From QNYZ01 sp964577615 (GTDB lineage: Bacteria > Desulfobacterota > Desulfobacteria > Desulfobacterales > QNYZ01): a stretch of DNA of 64,000 nt. Below are positions 45,910-55,386 of this stretch, piece by piece. The stretch covers positions 1 to 64,000 of the forward strand of contig CAZNZW010000003.1 in the NCBI GenBank assembly GCA_964577615.1, in the 5' to 3' direction. The notes under the pieces were generated by a model, which searched no databases, was not told where the DNA came from, and worked only from the letters and a program-made list of their open reading frames with translations. The stretch's first letter is position 1. Each line of letters starts with the position of its first letter. The position numbers and the translations under genes are program-made.

Positions 45910-46986
45910 ATGTCTGAATACCGGCTTACCTGGGTCACCGAAGACCTGGCCGTGGGATATGCGCCCATGTCGTATGATGCGCTCGACGCTATTCGTGCCG
46001 AGGGGATCGACGCCATCGTCAACCTTTGCGGCGAATACTGCGATCTGCATGAGATCGAGAAAAAATCCGGCTTTGAGGTCTACTATCTGCCCATTCCCGA
46101 CGAGTGCGTGCCGGATATGGCGGAAATGGAAAAAGGTCTGTCCTGGCTGGACGCAGCGATCTATCAGGGAAAAAAAGTCCTCGTCCACTGCCGTTTCGGT
46201 ATCGGGCGAACAGGTACGTTTGTGACCGCTTATTTGATTCGCCGGGGTCTCGGTCTGAAGGTGGCCCTGAAAAAAATGAAAAAAACAGGGGCACAGCCGC
46301 AAACCCATTCCCAATGGCAGATGGTAAAAAAATACGGAAAAGCATGCGGTCTGCTGAAAATCCGGGAACCGGCGCTGGAGTCGAAAAATATTGTCGATTT
46401 GAGCCGCTTCTTCCGGGAATATGAGGCCCTGCAAAAAAAAGTGACGGATGCCATCCGGACTGCGGCGGACAAGGCCCCGCCGCTGCCCGACGGTGATCCC
46501 GGAAAAGACTGCGGCTATCACGATTATTTCGAGCTGTCCCTGATTGAGGCGATCTATCTTTTCCATACACTGAACCGGAAGCTGTCGCACGACGACCGGA
46601 AAACGATCGTCCAGCGGGCCATATCTATCCGGGAGGCGGCACACCGCTTGAAAACAGCGGCCCCAGGCGACGACCCGGCCAGCAGCCCGGATGAGGACGC
46701 CGCGCTGAAGAAGGTCTATCTGGATCGTAAAGTCAAGTGTCCGCTGCACCGGGCATCCGGCTGCCGGGTTTTCGATCATCGTCCGATCCGCTGCCGCTGC
46801 CAGGGCATTGACCGCCATGTGATTGATATTCCGATGATCGAAGCGGCTCTGGACAGACTTTCGCGAGACGTTTTTTTTGCGTTTTCCGGGCAGTTCCCGG
46901 AAGGGGGCGCATTGACCTTTTCCCTTGGCGATACGGTTTCGGGTAAATTCGTACAGGATTATTTCTACTACCTGGCTGCTTTGTAG
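45910..46986 (+). CDS. Dual-specificity phosphatase fused to YkgJ-like Cys domain
   Basis: 358 residues, GGAG upstream of the ATG. Residues 1-150 are a dual-specificity phosphatase: the P-loop HCRFGIGRTG has catalytic Cys94 and Arg100, with a possible general acid at Asp64. The C-terminal ~180 residues hold a YkgJ-like Cys set (DCGYHDYF, KCPLHRASGCRVFDHRPIRCRCQGID), thought to bind zinc or iron. It follows the PEP-synthase-like gene, so the pair may oppose one another in adding and removing a phosphate. That link is inferred from position only. Confidence 0.85.
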   Translation: MSEYRLTWVTEDLAVGYAPMSYDALDAIRAEGIDAIVNLCGEYCDLHEIEKKSGFEVYYLPIPDECVPDMAEMEKGLSWLDAAIYQGKKVLVHCRFGIGRTGTFVTAYLIRRGLGLKVALKKMKKTGAQPQTHSQWQMVKKYGKACGLLKIREPALESKNIVDLSRFFREYEALQKKVTDAIRTAADKAPPLPDGDPGKDCGYHDYFELSLIEAIYLFHTLNRKLSHDDRKTIVQRAISIREAAHRLKTAAPGDDPASSPDEDAALKKVYLDRKVKCPLHRASGCRVFDHRPIRCRCQGIDRHVIDIPMIEAALDRLSRDVFFAFSGQFPEGGALTFSLGDTVSGKFVQDYFYYLAAL

Positions 46987-46998
46987 GCTCTCCCCGGC

Positions 46999-47430
46999 TC
47001 AGTTCCCCAGCGGCGGGTTTTCGCGGGCGGGTGGCGGTGACCACCAGAAATCATTGGCGTCAACCGGGTCGTAATATTTGATATGGCCGTTTACCAGAAC
47101 CGTCGGCGCCCGGCGGGTTTCATCGCGCCCGCAGCGCATCAGCCGATCCATGGCCATCATCCAGCCCTTGACCGGGCCGTGTCTGGCCACGGCCTGGCGG
47201 GCATATTCGGAACAGGACGGTTCCATGGGGCATGCCCCCCGGCGAACGCCATTCAGATGATTGAGCGGTCCCTGGTAGAAACCGAGCAGCGTCGATGGCG
47301 GGGCGTGTCCCCCGCCGGCCGGTACTACCGCGCATCCCGCCGGAAACAGCATGGCCGCCATAACCATCCACACGAGTTTCGCCGTCGGCGACGGCCTGCT
47401 TTCATTTCCAGGTAAGGTTCTCATAGGCAT
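46999..47430 (-). CDS. yidD: YidD-family protein with lipoprotein signal
   Basis: 143 residues. The YidD core is LLGFYQGPLNHLNGVRRGACPMEPSCSEYARQAVARHGPVKGWMMAMDRLMRCGRD, with the conserved Cys and the PSCSxYA motif. Normal YidD is a ~80-residue protein on the cytoplasmic side of the membrane that helps YidC insertion. Here the N-terminus has a lipoprotein signal (MVMAAMLFPAGC), so this copy would be exported and lipid-anchored. It is convergent with the phosphatase gene and is not next to rnpA or yidC. Confidence 0.85.
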   Translation of the reverse strand: MPMRTLPGNESRPSPTAKLVWMVMAAMLFPAGCAVVPAGGGHAPPSTLLGFYQGPLNHLNGVRRGACPMEPSCSEYARQAVARHGPVKGWMMAMDRLMRCGRDETRRAPTVLVNGHIKYYDPVDANDFWWSPPPARENPPLGN

Positions 47431-47672
47431 GGTGACCGTATCATATCGCCATCACGATTGCCACCGGCGGCAACCGTGAAGGCATTGTCGATCTCTGGCA
47501 ATGATCAGCGTATTTATTGACAAAAAGCCAATAATGGCGTAATAAGCCCGCAGGTTTGGTTAAAATGTCAACCGGATGCCGATGCTGTCGGTTGCCGGCA
47601 CGGCATCACCAGAAGCGATCACGGTTTTTCCAGTCCAGCAACCCCGCGCTTTCGCAAACAAGGGAGAAAAAG

Positions 47673-49697
47673 ATGGCCACAAAAGAAGAACTGCAGGAAA
47701 AAGAAGAGGAATGCGAGTCAACCGAAGAATATGTCAACCTGGCGAAAGAGGTGATTCAGGATCTTGACGATACGGATTGGGCCAAAGAGCTGATGGAAGA
47801 AGCGGTGGACTGGGCGGAAACCACCGATGACTTTGTCATGCTGGCCAAAGGGGCCACGGATGTTCTCAAAGATGCCGATCTGGCCGGGCAGTATATTGTC
47901 CAGGGCAAAGATTACTGCATGAATGTGGACGAATTTACGAATCTGGCCAAAAGCGCGGCGGATATCGGCGATACCGACGCCGCCAAGGAAATTTTTGCCG
48001 CCGCACAGGGAAAATGCATCAAGGTAGACGACTTTTTCAAAGTGGCCGGCCAGGTCAAAACGGTCCTTAAAGATGTCGATCTGGCCAAAGAGATAGTTGA
48101 AAAAGCCCGGGCCAAGTGTACCAAGGCCGCCGATTTTGCTAATTTTGCCCAGCGCCTTAAGGAAGATCTGGGGGATGACCAGGCCGCGGCCGAGGTGTTT
48201 ACCCAGGCCATGGACACCTGCAAAACGGCGGATGACTTTGGCCAGCTGGCCAAGGGCGTCATCGATACCCTCGGCGACAAAGAGACCGCCCGGGCCATCT
48301 TTCAAAAGGCCGAGGCAACCGTTACCTCGGGCCTCGACCTGGCCAAACTGGGAGAAGGGGTCATGGGGACGCTCGGAGATAAGGATCTGGCCACGGCCCT
48401 GTACCGCAAAGCCATCGGCGGGACGGAAAAAGGCAGCGATCTGATGACACTGGCCGCCTCGGTCATGACCGGTCTGAAAGACCGGGACCTGGCGCTGGAA
48501 GTCTACAAGGCCGCCGAGGCGCCGCTGAGTACTTTCAAGGAATTTACGGCCCTGGCCGACGCCGTCCTCACGGATACCGGCGACAAAGCCTATGCGGCCC
48601 AGGTTTATGGTAAAGCTGCCGAAGCCAGCGACGATGCCGGCGAAATCGTGACCGTGGCGACCGCCCTGGCCGACAAGATCGAAGACAGCGCCACCGCCCA
48701 GAGCGCGCTGCGGGAAGCCGAACAGGCCGTTAAAACCCCGGCGGATTTTCAGAAAGTGGCCGAAGCCGTGATGCAATACGCCGATGATACGGCCTGGAAA
48801 GACGAAATGAAAATCCAGCTGGAAAAACGGGAGGCTCACAAAGATCTATATGTGGATTTTGCCAAACGGGAACAGGAATACGTTACCGCGCCATCGATGA
48901 GCAATCTGGCCCACGAGGTCATGGCCGCCACCGGCGATGCGCCGTATACCCGCAAACTGTACCGCAAAGCCGAATCGATGTGTAATTACTTCGAAGATCA
49001 CCTTTCCCTGGCCCCTAAAATCACCGCCGACCTCAAAGACGACGCGTGGGTCCGGGAAATTTTTTCAAAGCAGCTTGAAAAAAGCAATGACGACTACAAG
49101 CTCAGGGAAGTGGCCGACGGCATTGTCAATCAACTCAAGGACAGGTCCTGGGCCAAACAGGTTTTTCAGGAGTGGGAGGGTCGGTGCGGGAAAAGCACCG
49201 ATTTCATCAAGCTGGCCGCCATTGTCAAAGACAGCCTGGGGGACGACGCCTGGGCCAAAAAGCTGCTCGATAAAGCCGGAGCGGCCACAGAAGGCCCGGC
49301 CGGCACCATCGGGCTGGCGACTGCCGCCCATAATATTCTCAAGGATTCGGACTGGGCCCGTTCCCTGTTTAATCAAGTGGGCGACGCCTGCACCGGCCGG
49401 CATGATTACGAACGCCTGTTCTCTGCCGTGGAAGAAAAACTGGGCGATCGGGATCTGCTCCGTCAGGCCCATGAAAAGGCGGCCGGACAATTAACATCGA
49501 GTCAAGATCTGGGATACCTCGCCGAAAGCATCCTCAGGCGCTTTAAAGATACCGACTGGGCCCGCCAGATCTACGAAAAAGCGGTGTCCGCCTCGGATAT
49601 CGGTGGATCCTGGAATCGCCTGGCGCTCAGCGTGGCCGACAAGCTGGGCGACGGCCAGTGGGCCGGAAAAATCCGCCAGAAATTTGCATCGTTTTGA
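47673..49697 (+). CDS. Helical tandem-repeat protein of about 18 repeats
   Basis: 674 residues from the ATG at 47673 (GGGAG upstream); the open frame above it is not coding in character. The whole chain is a tandem array with a period of about 36 residues of the form DFxxLAKxxxDxLxDxxxAxxIxxKAxxxC, as in DDFGQLAKGVIDTLGDKETA. Two helices per unit suggest an alpha-solenoid similar to TPR or Sel1. It is acidic, has no signal peptide or membrane segment, and no family I can name. Many units begin with T/A-D-F and contain a D-D/G-D turn. The gene stands alone and ends at a strong hairpin. Confidence 0.85.
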   Translation: MATKEELQEKEEECESTEEYVNLAKEVIQDLDDTDWAKELMEEAVDWAETTDDFVMLAKGATDVLKDADLAGQYIVQGKDYCMNVDEFTNLAKSAADIGDTDAAKEIFAAAQGKCIKVDDFFKVAGQVKTVLKDVDLAKEIVEKARAKCTKAADFANFAQRLKEDLGDDQAAAEVFTQAMDTCKTADDFGQLAKGVIDTLGDKETARAIFQKAEATVTSGLDLAKLGEGVMGTLGDKDLATALYRKAIGGTEKGSDLMTLAASVMTGLKDRDLALEVYKAAEAPLSTFKEFTALADAVLTDTGDKAYAAQVYGKAAEASDDAGEIVTVATALADKIEDSATAQSALREAEQAVKTPADFQKVAEAVMQYADDTAWKDEMKIQLEKREAHKDLYVDFAKREQEYVTAPSMSNLAHEVMAATGDAPYTRKLYRKAESMCNYFEDHLSLAPKITADLKDDAWVREIFSKQLEKSNDDYKLREVADGIVNQLKDRSWAKQVFQEWEGRCGKSTDFIKLAAIVKDSLGDDAWAKKLLDKAGAATEGPAGTIGLATAAHNILKDSDWARSLFNQVGDACTGRHDYERLFSAVEEKLGDRDLLRQAHEKAAGQLTSSQDLGYLAESILRRFKDTDWARQIYEKAVSASDIGGSWNRLALSVADKLGDGQWAGKIRQKFASF

Positions 49698-49723
49698 TGC
49701 GGCTGCCCGTTTATTGATCATCC

Positions 49724-49754
49724 CAGCGGGCCGGTGACCATCACCGGCCCGCTG
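49724..49754 (+). terminator. Strong hairpin after the repeat-protein gene
   Basis: CAGCGGGCCGGTGA (49724-49737) and TCACCGGCCCGCTG (49741-49754) form a perfect 14-base stem with a 3-base loop, 26 bases after the stop. It lacks a T-run, so it may need Rho or act as an RNA stabiliser. Confidence 0.6.
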
Positions 49755-49839
49755 CCGGCAAATACACGACAACCGGCGCCCCGGCCGGTTGCCCGCCATT
49801 GGCAGGTATCCGACCCTGCCGAAACCCGGGAGTAATGCG

Positions 49840-51209
49840 ATGCCTGTATCAAAACTCGTTCGAGCCCTTGAAAGTATCCGGGACGGACGCATGGTCATCC
49901 TCGTTGATGATCCTGCATTTGAAAATGAAAGTTCCCTGATGATGGCTGCTGAAAAAATTACGGCGGCGGCCATCACCTTTATGGCCACGCATGCCAGGGG
50001 CCTGGTCTGCCTGCCCATGACCGGCACCATGATCGATGCCCTTGACCTGCCGCTGATGGTGAAAGACAACACATCGCCCTGGCGATCCGATTTTACCGTT
50101 TCCATCGAAGCCCGGAACGGGGTGACCACCGGGATTTCAGCCGGTGACCGGGCCACTACCATCCGGGCGGCAGTGGCGGACAACGCCTCCCCGGCCGACC
50201 TTGTCCGTCCCGGACATATTTTCCCGTTGCGGGCGCGCAGGGGCGGGGTGATGTTCCGGGCCGGCGCAACCGAAGGGGCCGTGGATCTGGCCCGGCTGGC
50301 CGGATTCAAACCGGCGGCAGTGATCTGTAAAATCATGGACGAAGACGGTAACATGGCCCGGGGCGATGCCCTGGAAGCCTTCAGCTCTACCCACGATATC
50401 GAGATCGTGACCATGGCCGATGTGATCGCGTACCGGATGCGGACCGAATCGTTCGTTCATCGCGTGGCCGAAGCCAGTTTGCCTACCCGCTTCGGGGGCG
50501 ATTTCAGGGCTATCGTGTATGCCAATGATATTGATAAATTCCAGCATATTGCCCTGGTCAAGGGACCGCTTGATCCAGATACGCCTATCCTGGTGCGGGT
50601 GCATTCGGAATGTTTTACCGGCGATCTGCTCGGATCGCTGCGCTGCGACTGCGGCCCCCAGATGCACCGGGCCATGAAGATGATGGAAACGGAAGGATCC
50701 GGCGTTCTTCTCTACATCCGTCAGGAAGGCCGGGGCATCGGCCTGATCAACAAACTCAAGGCGTACANNNNNNNNNNNNNNNNNNNNNNNNNNNNNNNNN
50801 NNNNNNNNNNNNNNNNNNNNNNNNNNNNNNNNNNNNNNNNNNNNNNNNNNNNNNNNNNNNNNNNNNNTACATCCGTCAGGAAGGCCGGGGCATCGGCCTG
50901 ATCAACAAACTCAAGGCGTACAACCTGCAGGAGCAGGGGCTGGATACCGTGGAGGCCAACCAGAAGCTGGGGTTCAAGGCCGATCTGAGAGACTATGGTA
51001 TCGGCGCCCAGGTACTCGCCGATCTGGGCATAAAAAAAATGCGGCTGATTACCAACAATCCGAAAAAAATCGTCGGGCTGCGGGGCTATGGACTGGAAGT
51101 TGTCGAGCAGGTGCCCATCGAAATCCCCCCCAATAAATACAATCGCCCTTATCTGGAATGCAAAAAACTCAAAATGGGCCATCTGATCCATCTGGACCCG
51201 AAATGCTGA
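49840..51209 (+). CDS. ribBA: RibBA with degenerate DHBP synthase half, interrupted by an assembly gap
   Basis: Removing the 100 N and one copy of a 55-base repeat gives one frame of 404 residues, normal for RibBA. The GTP cyclohydrolase II half is complete: ECFTGDLLGSLRCDC (zinc Cys), YIRQEGRGIGL, LGIKKMRLITNNPKKI. The RibB half has lost key residues: the DDxxRENEGDL loop reads DDPAFENESSL (Arg27 is Phe, Asp32 is Ser), the catalytic RxGHTEA His is Ala143, and the conserved Glu of VICE is Lys164. So it very likely makes only the GTP-derived precursor of riboflavin, and another RibB should exist in the genome. Confidence 0.92.
50713..50922. other. Assembly gap: 100 N flanked by an exact 55-base repeat
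   Basis: Positions 50768-50867 are N. The 55 bases before (50713-50767) and after (50868-50922) the gap are identical. This is two contig ends overlapping by 55 bases that a scaffolder joined with a fixed gap, not a biological duplication. Confidence 0.95.
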
Positions 51210-51252
51210 GGCATCCGGTCTGCCGGCAGCGGTCCGGCCAGCCGACCGGTGG

Positions 51253-52635
51253 ATGGATTCACCCATGACGGCGCACGCCATATCCGCCCGGCGACCGCGT
51301 GTTTCCCCCTTTGTATATCCCATCGTCTATTTCAGTCTGGTCATCACCGTGGGGGCCGTACTGCTGCACAGCCCGTTCAGCCTGGCCCGGGGACCTATTT
51401 CCTGGATTAATGCCCTTTTCACGGCGACATCGGCCACCTGTGTCACCGGGCTGGTTGTTGTGGATACCGGCACGTTTTTTACCGGCTGGGGGCAGGCCGT
51501 CATCGCGGGGCTGATTCAACTGGGCGGGATCGGAATCATGACCGTCACCGGCCTGATCTTTTACCTCTGGCGGCGGCGGATCTCCCTGGTTGACCGGGTG
51601 GCCGTCGGGGACAGCCTGCTGCACGATGCCAGCTTCAACCTCGGCGGGTTTCTGGCGCAGGTGATCCTCTGGTCCCTTGCCATTGAAGCGGTTGGAGCGG
51701 TCTTGATTTTTCTCGAAGCGCCGGCGGCGTTTTCACCGCTGTCCGCCGGTTTTCATGCGGTGTCGGCATTCTGCAATGCCGGTTTCGCCCTCACCGGCGA
51801 CAGCCTGATGACCTGGAAAAGCCGCTGGGACCTGAACCTGACCTTCATGGCCCTGATTATTCTCGGGGGGATCGGGTTCGGCGTGCTTGTTGAAATACGG
51901 CTCTGGATAGCTACGCGGCAGCCGTTGCAGCGAAAAAATGTTCGTCGTCATCAGATGAGCTGGTATGCCACCGTTATTTTAAAGACCACGGCCTTTCTGA
52001 TCATTGCCGGGACAATCGTCATTTTTTTGTCGGAAATGATCAACCCCCACACGCATCATACGCTGCTGACCGCTCTTTTTCAGTCGGTTTCCTGCCGGAC
52101 GGCCGGGTTTAATACCGTCGATATCGATCAGATGACCAACGTTTCCCTTCTCGTGATGGTTCTGCTCATGTTCATCGGAGCTGCGCCAGGATCGTGTGCC
52201 GGCGGTATCAAGGTGACCACCGCCCGAACGCTGCTGGCCTTTGTCCGGGCCCAGCTGCGGGGCAGCCGCCAGGCCGAGATCGGCCGGTTTGCCGTGGATC
52301 GCGTCACCCTCAACAAGGCGCTGACACTGCTTATTTTCGCCGGGGTGCTGGTGGCCGTCAGCGTCCTCGTTTTGAATGTCACCGAGAGCAGCGGGATTCC
52401 GCACCCGCAGACACGGGGACTGAGCCTTGATATTCTCTTTGAAGCCGTATCGGCATTCGGTACGGTGGGGCTGAGCACCGGGTTGACGCCGCACCTGAGT
52501 ACGGCCGGCAGGGTCATCATTATCCTGCTGATGTTTATCGGCCGTCTGGGGCCGATCCTTTTTCTCTCGGCGCTCCAGAGTTACCAAAAAGAAATCCGCT
52601 ATGAAAAGCCCGAAGAGAGCCTGCTGATCGGGTAA
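51253..52635 (+). CDS. TrkH/KtrB-family potassium uptake protein
   Basis: 460 residues, about ten membrane segments. It has the four M1-P-M2 repeats of the family with pore-loop glycines: NALFTATSATCVTGLVVVDTG, GFHAVSAFCNAGFALTGDS, LFQSVSCRTAGFNTVDID and LFEAVSAFGTVGLSTGLTPHLS. It is the membrane part of a K+ (or Na+/K+) uptake system and normally needs a cytoplasmic KtrA/TrkA partner, which is not in this window. It follows ribBA by 43 bases on the same strand but no functional link is apparent. Start at 51253 or the ATG at 51265. Confidence 0.93.
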   Translation: MDSPMTAHAISARRPRVSPFVYPIVYFSLVITVGAVLLHSPFSLARGPISWINALFTATSATCVTGLVVVDTGTFFTGWGQAVIAGLIQLGGIGIMTVTGLIFYLWRRRISLVDRVAVGDSLLHDASFNLGGFLAQVILWSLAIEAVGAVLIFLEAPAAFSPLSAGFHAVSAFCNAGFALTGDSLMTWKSRWDLNLTFMALIILGGIGFGVLVEIRLWIATRQPLQRKNVRRHQMSWYATVILKTTAFLIIAGTIVIFLSEMINPHTHHTLLTALFQSVSCRTAGFNTVDIDQMTNVSLLVMVLLMFIGAAPGSCAGGIKVTTARTLLAFVRAQLRGSRQAEIGRFAVDRVTLNKALTLLIFAGVLVAVSVLVLNVTESSGIPHPQTRGLSLDILFEAVSAFGTVGLSTGLTPHLSTAGRVIIILLMFIGRLGPILFLSALQSYQKEIRYEKPEESLLIG

Positions 52636-52701
52636 TCCCGCTCCGGGCGGCCATACCGGTTTTTCCGACATGACCCCGGCAGCGGTCATTTGCAACCCGG
52701 G

Positions 52702-53421
52702 TTATTCCTTGAACTCGACCATCAGACGCCCGTCTCCGACCTTGACCGCTTCGATGCCGGCCGCAAACGCCTTCCAGAACCCTTCGTCGGCGCCAAACGC
52801 GTCGACCAGGTCGATATTCTTGATCCCGCCCAGCCAGGCATTGGGAATCGGCACCCCCATCAGCTTGATGCCTTTAAGGGCCACCACCGGCTGGCTGTTT
52901 TCATAGGCCAGCGTCAGCCCCACATGAACACGGATCGTTTTTCCCCCTAAAACCGGAAAATCCGGGTCCACCGGCACCAGGAGCCGGGCGCTGACCAGAT
53001 CCTCCGACAGATCGATGGAGAGCTTTCGGGCCAGATCGGGATTCCGGGCGATCATTCCGTTTAATTCCCGCTGGGTAAAACTGATCCGGCGCTCGGCATC
53101 GGTTTCGCTGTACTTGACCGGCGATTCCGCCTTGCCCGTATTCACCGGCGTCTGGTCCGCCTGGCCCGGCGATCCGATTTTTCTGGACACATCGATGCCG
53201 CTGATCTGATCCAGCCGGCTGAGTTTGGCGGACAATTGTACTTCTTCCTTTCCGCTCAGGGTTACCGGCTTGAATGCCGAAGGAAAAATGTAGGCCTTGG
53301 CCACCCAGAGCGTTGCCAAAACAGTGATGATCACCGTCACCAGTACGATGCCGAACACTTTAAGACATCCAAAATGCTCTTTACGATCCATGACCTTGCC
53401 GCTTTCATAGTTGTCTGACAT
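52702..53421 (-). CDS. Membrane-anchored hypothetical protein
   Basis: 239 residues, AAGAGG upstream of the ATG. A short basic N-terminus is followed by one membrane helix (LKVFGIVLVTVIITVLATLWVA, residues ~20-41). The rest (~195 residues) lies outside the membrane, has a helical polar half (SGKEEVQLSAKLSRLDQI, RISFTQRELNGMIARNPDLA) and a beta-rich end (LVPVDPDFPVLGGKTIRVHVGLTLAYENSQPVVALKGIKL). I do not recognise the family. Stand-alone between the TrkH and ketosynthase genes. Confidence 0.7.
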   Translation of the reverse strand: MSDNYESGKVMDRKEHFGCLKVFGIVLVTVIITVLATLWVAKAYIFPSAFKPVTLSGKEEVQLSAKLSRLDQISGIDVSRKIGSPGQADQTPVNTGKAESPVKYSETDAERRISFTQRELNGMIARNPDLARKLSIDLSEDLVSARLLVPVDPDFPVLGGKTIRVHVGLTLAYENSQPVVALKGIKLMGVPIPNAWLGGIKNIDLVDAFGADEGFWKAFAAGIEAVKVGDGRLMVEFKE

Positions 53422-53636
53422 GGAAAACCTCTTAAACTGTATTGTTCATATGACCTGGCGTTATGATTCCTGACAGGTCTGCCGGTCCTGGATGGTATCC
53501 GGGCACATTAAAAAATCGCTTCAGTAAATTTTTCAGAATATATAACGTGCCCACTCTCCTGTCAAAATCTGAACGCCGCGTCTTCTCGGGCAAGGCCAAT
53601 ACCCGGGCGCCGCCTTTCCCGGTCGTTTTTTTTCGT

Positions 53637-55232
53637 TCAAAGTGACAGCCAGCGTCGACAGATAATACAGGCATTGATGCCCCCCACCCCCATGTTGATC
53701 TTGCCGGCGATGTTGCCGGGCGGCGTTTCCCCTTTGTTCCCCACCAGACAGCAGTGGTATGGCCGCATCTGGGGGTGCATTTCGCTTTCATCCAGATCGA
53801 CAGGCATCAGTTTTCCCTTGGCAAATCCCAGGTGCTGGGCGGTCAGCTCCCAGCCGCCGCAGACCGACATGCCGTGGCCGAACGAGCCCTTCCGGGCCGT
53901 AAAACGGGTGGCGCCGGGAAAAACGTCACGGGCATTGCGAAGTTCCATCCAGTCTCCGGGTGTGGCGGTTGCATGCATGTCCCAGGTGGCCACCTGGGCC
54001 GACTCCACCCGGGCCGCTTCCATGGCCTGATGAATGGCCGTCAGGGGACCCTGTCGCGACGGAGTAATAATATGATCGGCATCGGAGGTCAGGGCCACAC
54101 TCATAATTTCAAGCCCCAGCGGTTTGAATCCACGTGCCATCAGGTAGTCGGCATCACCGACAATCCACACACAGGCCCCGCCGGCGACATGGGTGCCCCG
54201 CAAACCGGTAAATGGCTTGGACACGCTTCCGTCGTGCGATAATACGCGGGCCCCGAAAAACGTACCGACCGAAAGCGGATGCGGTTTGGGATCGGTGGCA
54301 CCAACGACCACCGCTTTGGCCTGATCCAGTTCAATGGCATTGACGGCGAGCTTCAGGGCGGTTCCGAATCCCGAGCAGGCCGCCACCGGGGCAAAAGCCG
54401 GTCCGGTAATGTGGCCCAGAATGGAAATCTGTGATGCAGGAATATTGGGGATATTCCAGAGCAGCTTGGGATCGACCGCGTTCCAGGGTTCCTTGGGGCA
54501 GCCGTAGGCTGTGTTGAGCCGCCGCCGGGTTGTTGTTTTGTGCCGGATAATTTTCCGTTTTCCGCTGTCAATATCTCCGGTAATACTTTCGGATTCAATT
54601 GCCTTGAGCTTCTCAAGGTAGGCGGCCAGCCCTTCCGAGCGGTTCACCCAGAAACCGTACCACGCCTGACGGGCGATTTCCCGATCTTCATCGCTGGACG
54701 AACAGCTGTCGGGATCTTCCGGGGCTCCGCACCGTGACCGGATCTGTTCTTTTTCGGCAGGGGTCGCCTGCCGGTAATCCGCCAGCTCGGGGTGATGAAC
54801 ATCCCGGCACCAGAACCGGTTCCAGCGTGTCTGGGCCCGATGGTATCGCAGCATGATATCATACTGCATGGGAAAATCGCCCAGACCCGTGGCGATATAG
54901 ACATGCGCTTTCGTCCCCAGCGCAGCCAGTTCTTCATCGATGCCGGGGTTCTGCCCCAGCGCCTGAATAAATCCGCCGATGGCAAATTTGACATTGTCGC
55001 CCATCTTTTCATTGATCTGTGAAAATTTTCGGGGTTCAAAACGGGAATCGATCCAGGCTTTATATACATTAAAATCAAAATCGGGCCGCCCGACAAGGAA
55101 ATGGCTCGGCCCGAATCCCTCAAACGGCGCCATCCAGCTGGTGGCCCGTTCCAGGTTTTTTTCAAAACGGCTGATGTTGGGTGATTTCGGAGCAACCACC
55201 CCCCATCCGAAGATACCGATTCTTTTCGTCAT
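53637..55232 (-). CDS. Stand-alone beta-ketoacyl synthase
   Basis: 531 residues with the FabF/KS thiolase fold. The catalytic Cys is in APVAACSGFGTALK, the first His in WDMHATATPGDWME and the second in KGSFGHGMSVCGGWELTA, so the triad is complete. It is ~120 residues longer than FabF, with extra N-terminal sequence between RPDFDFNVYKAW and the TGLGDFP strand. The nearest ACP, KR or FabD is not in the window. It is divergent from a methyltransferase gene, suggesting a small secondary or lipid pathway rather than core fatty acid synthesis. Confidence 0.85.
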   Translation of the reverse strand: MTKRIGIFGWGVVAPKSPNISRFEKNLERATSWMAPFEGFGPSHFLVGRPDFDFNVYKAWIDSRFEPRKFSQINEKMGDNVKFAIGGFIQALGQNPGIDEELAALGTKAHVYIATGLGDFPMQYDIMLRYHRAQTRWNRFWCRDVHHPELADYRQATPAEKEQIRSRCGAPEDPDSCSSSDEDREIARQAWYGFWVNRSEGLAAYLEKLKAIESESITGDIDSGKRKIIRHKTTTRRRLNTAYGCPKEPWNAVDPKLLWNIPNIPASQISILGHITGPAFAPVAACSGFGTALKLAVNAIELDQAKAVVVGATDPKPHPLSVGTFFGARVLSHDGSVSKPFTGLRGTHVAGGACVWIVGDADYLMARGFKPLGLEIMSVALTSDADHIITPSRQGPLTAIHQAMEAARVESAQVATWDMHATATPGDWMELRNARDVFPGATRFTARKGSFGHGMSVCGGWELTAQHLGFAKGKLMPVDLDESEMHPQMRPYHCCLVGNKGETPPGNIAGKINMGVGGINACIICRRWLSL

Positions 55233-55386
55233 TGCTAATTAGTCCCTTGTGACGGAGTCATTTTTTTGTATGTATACCCTGTATCGGGTATTTGTGCGGA
55301 CGACAAGAGTGAATGTGGCGCGGTCCGGGTCATTGCGGTTTGGGTCTGAAAATGGTACCGGACAGATCTAACAAAGGAGGAACCCA

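Noticed and set aside
50713..50922. Apparent tandem duplication inside ribBA
   Set aside because: The repeat exactly flanks a 100-N gap and is best explained as overlapping contig ends.
53432..53791. 119-residue minus-strand frame after the ketosynthase
   Set aside because: It overlaps the 3' end of the ketosynthase in another frame and lacks a start signal or family pattern.
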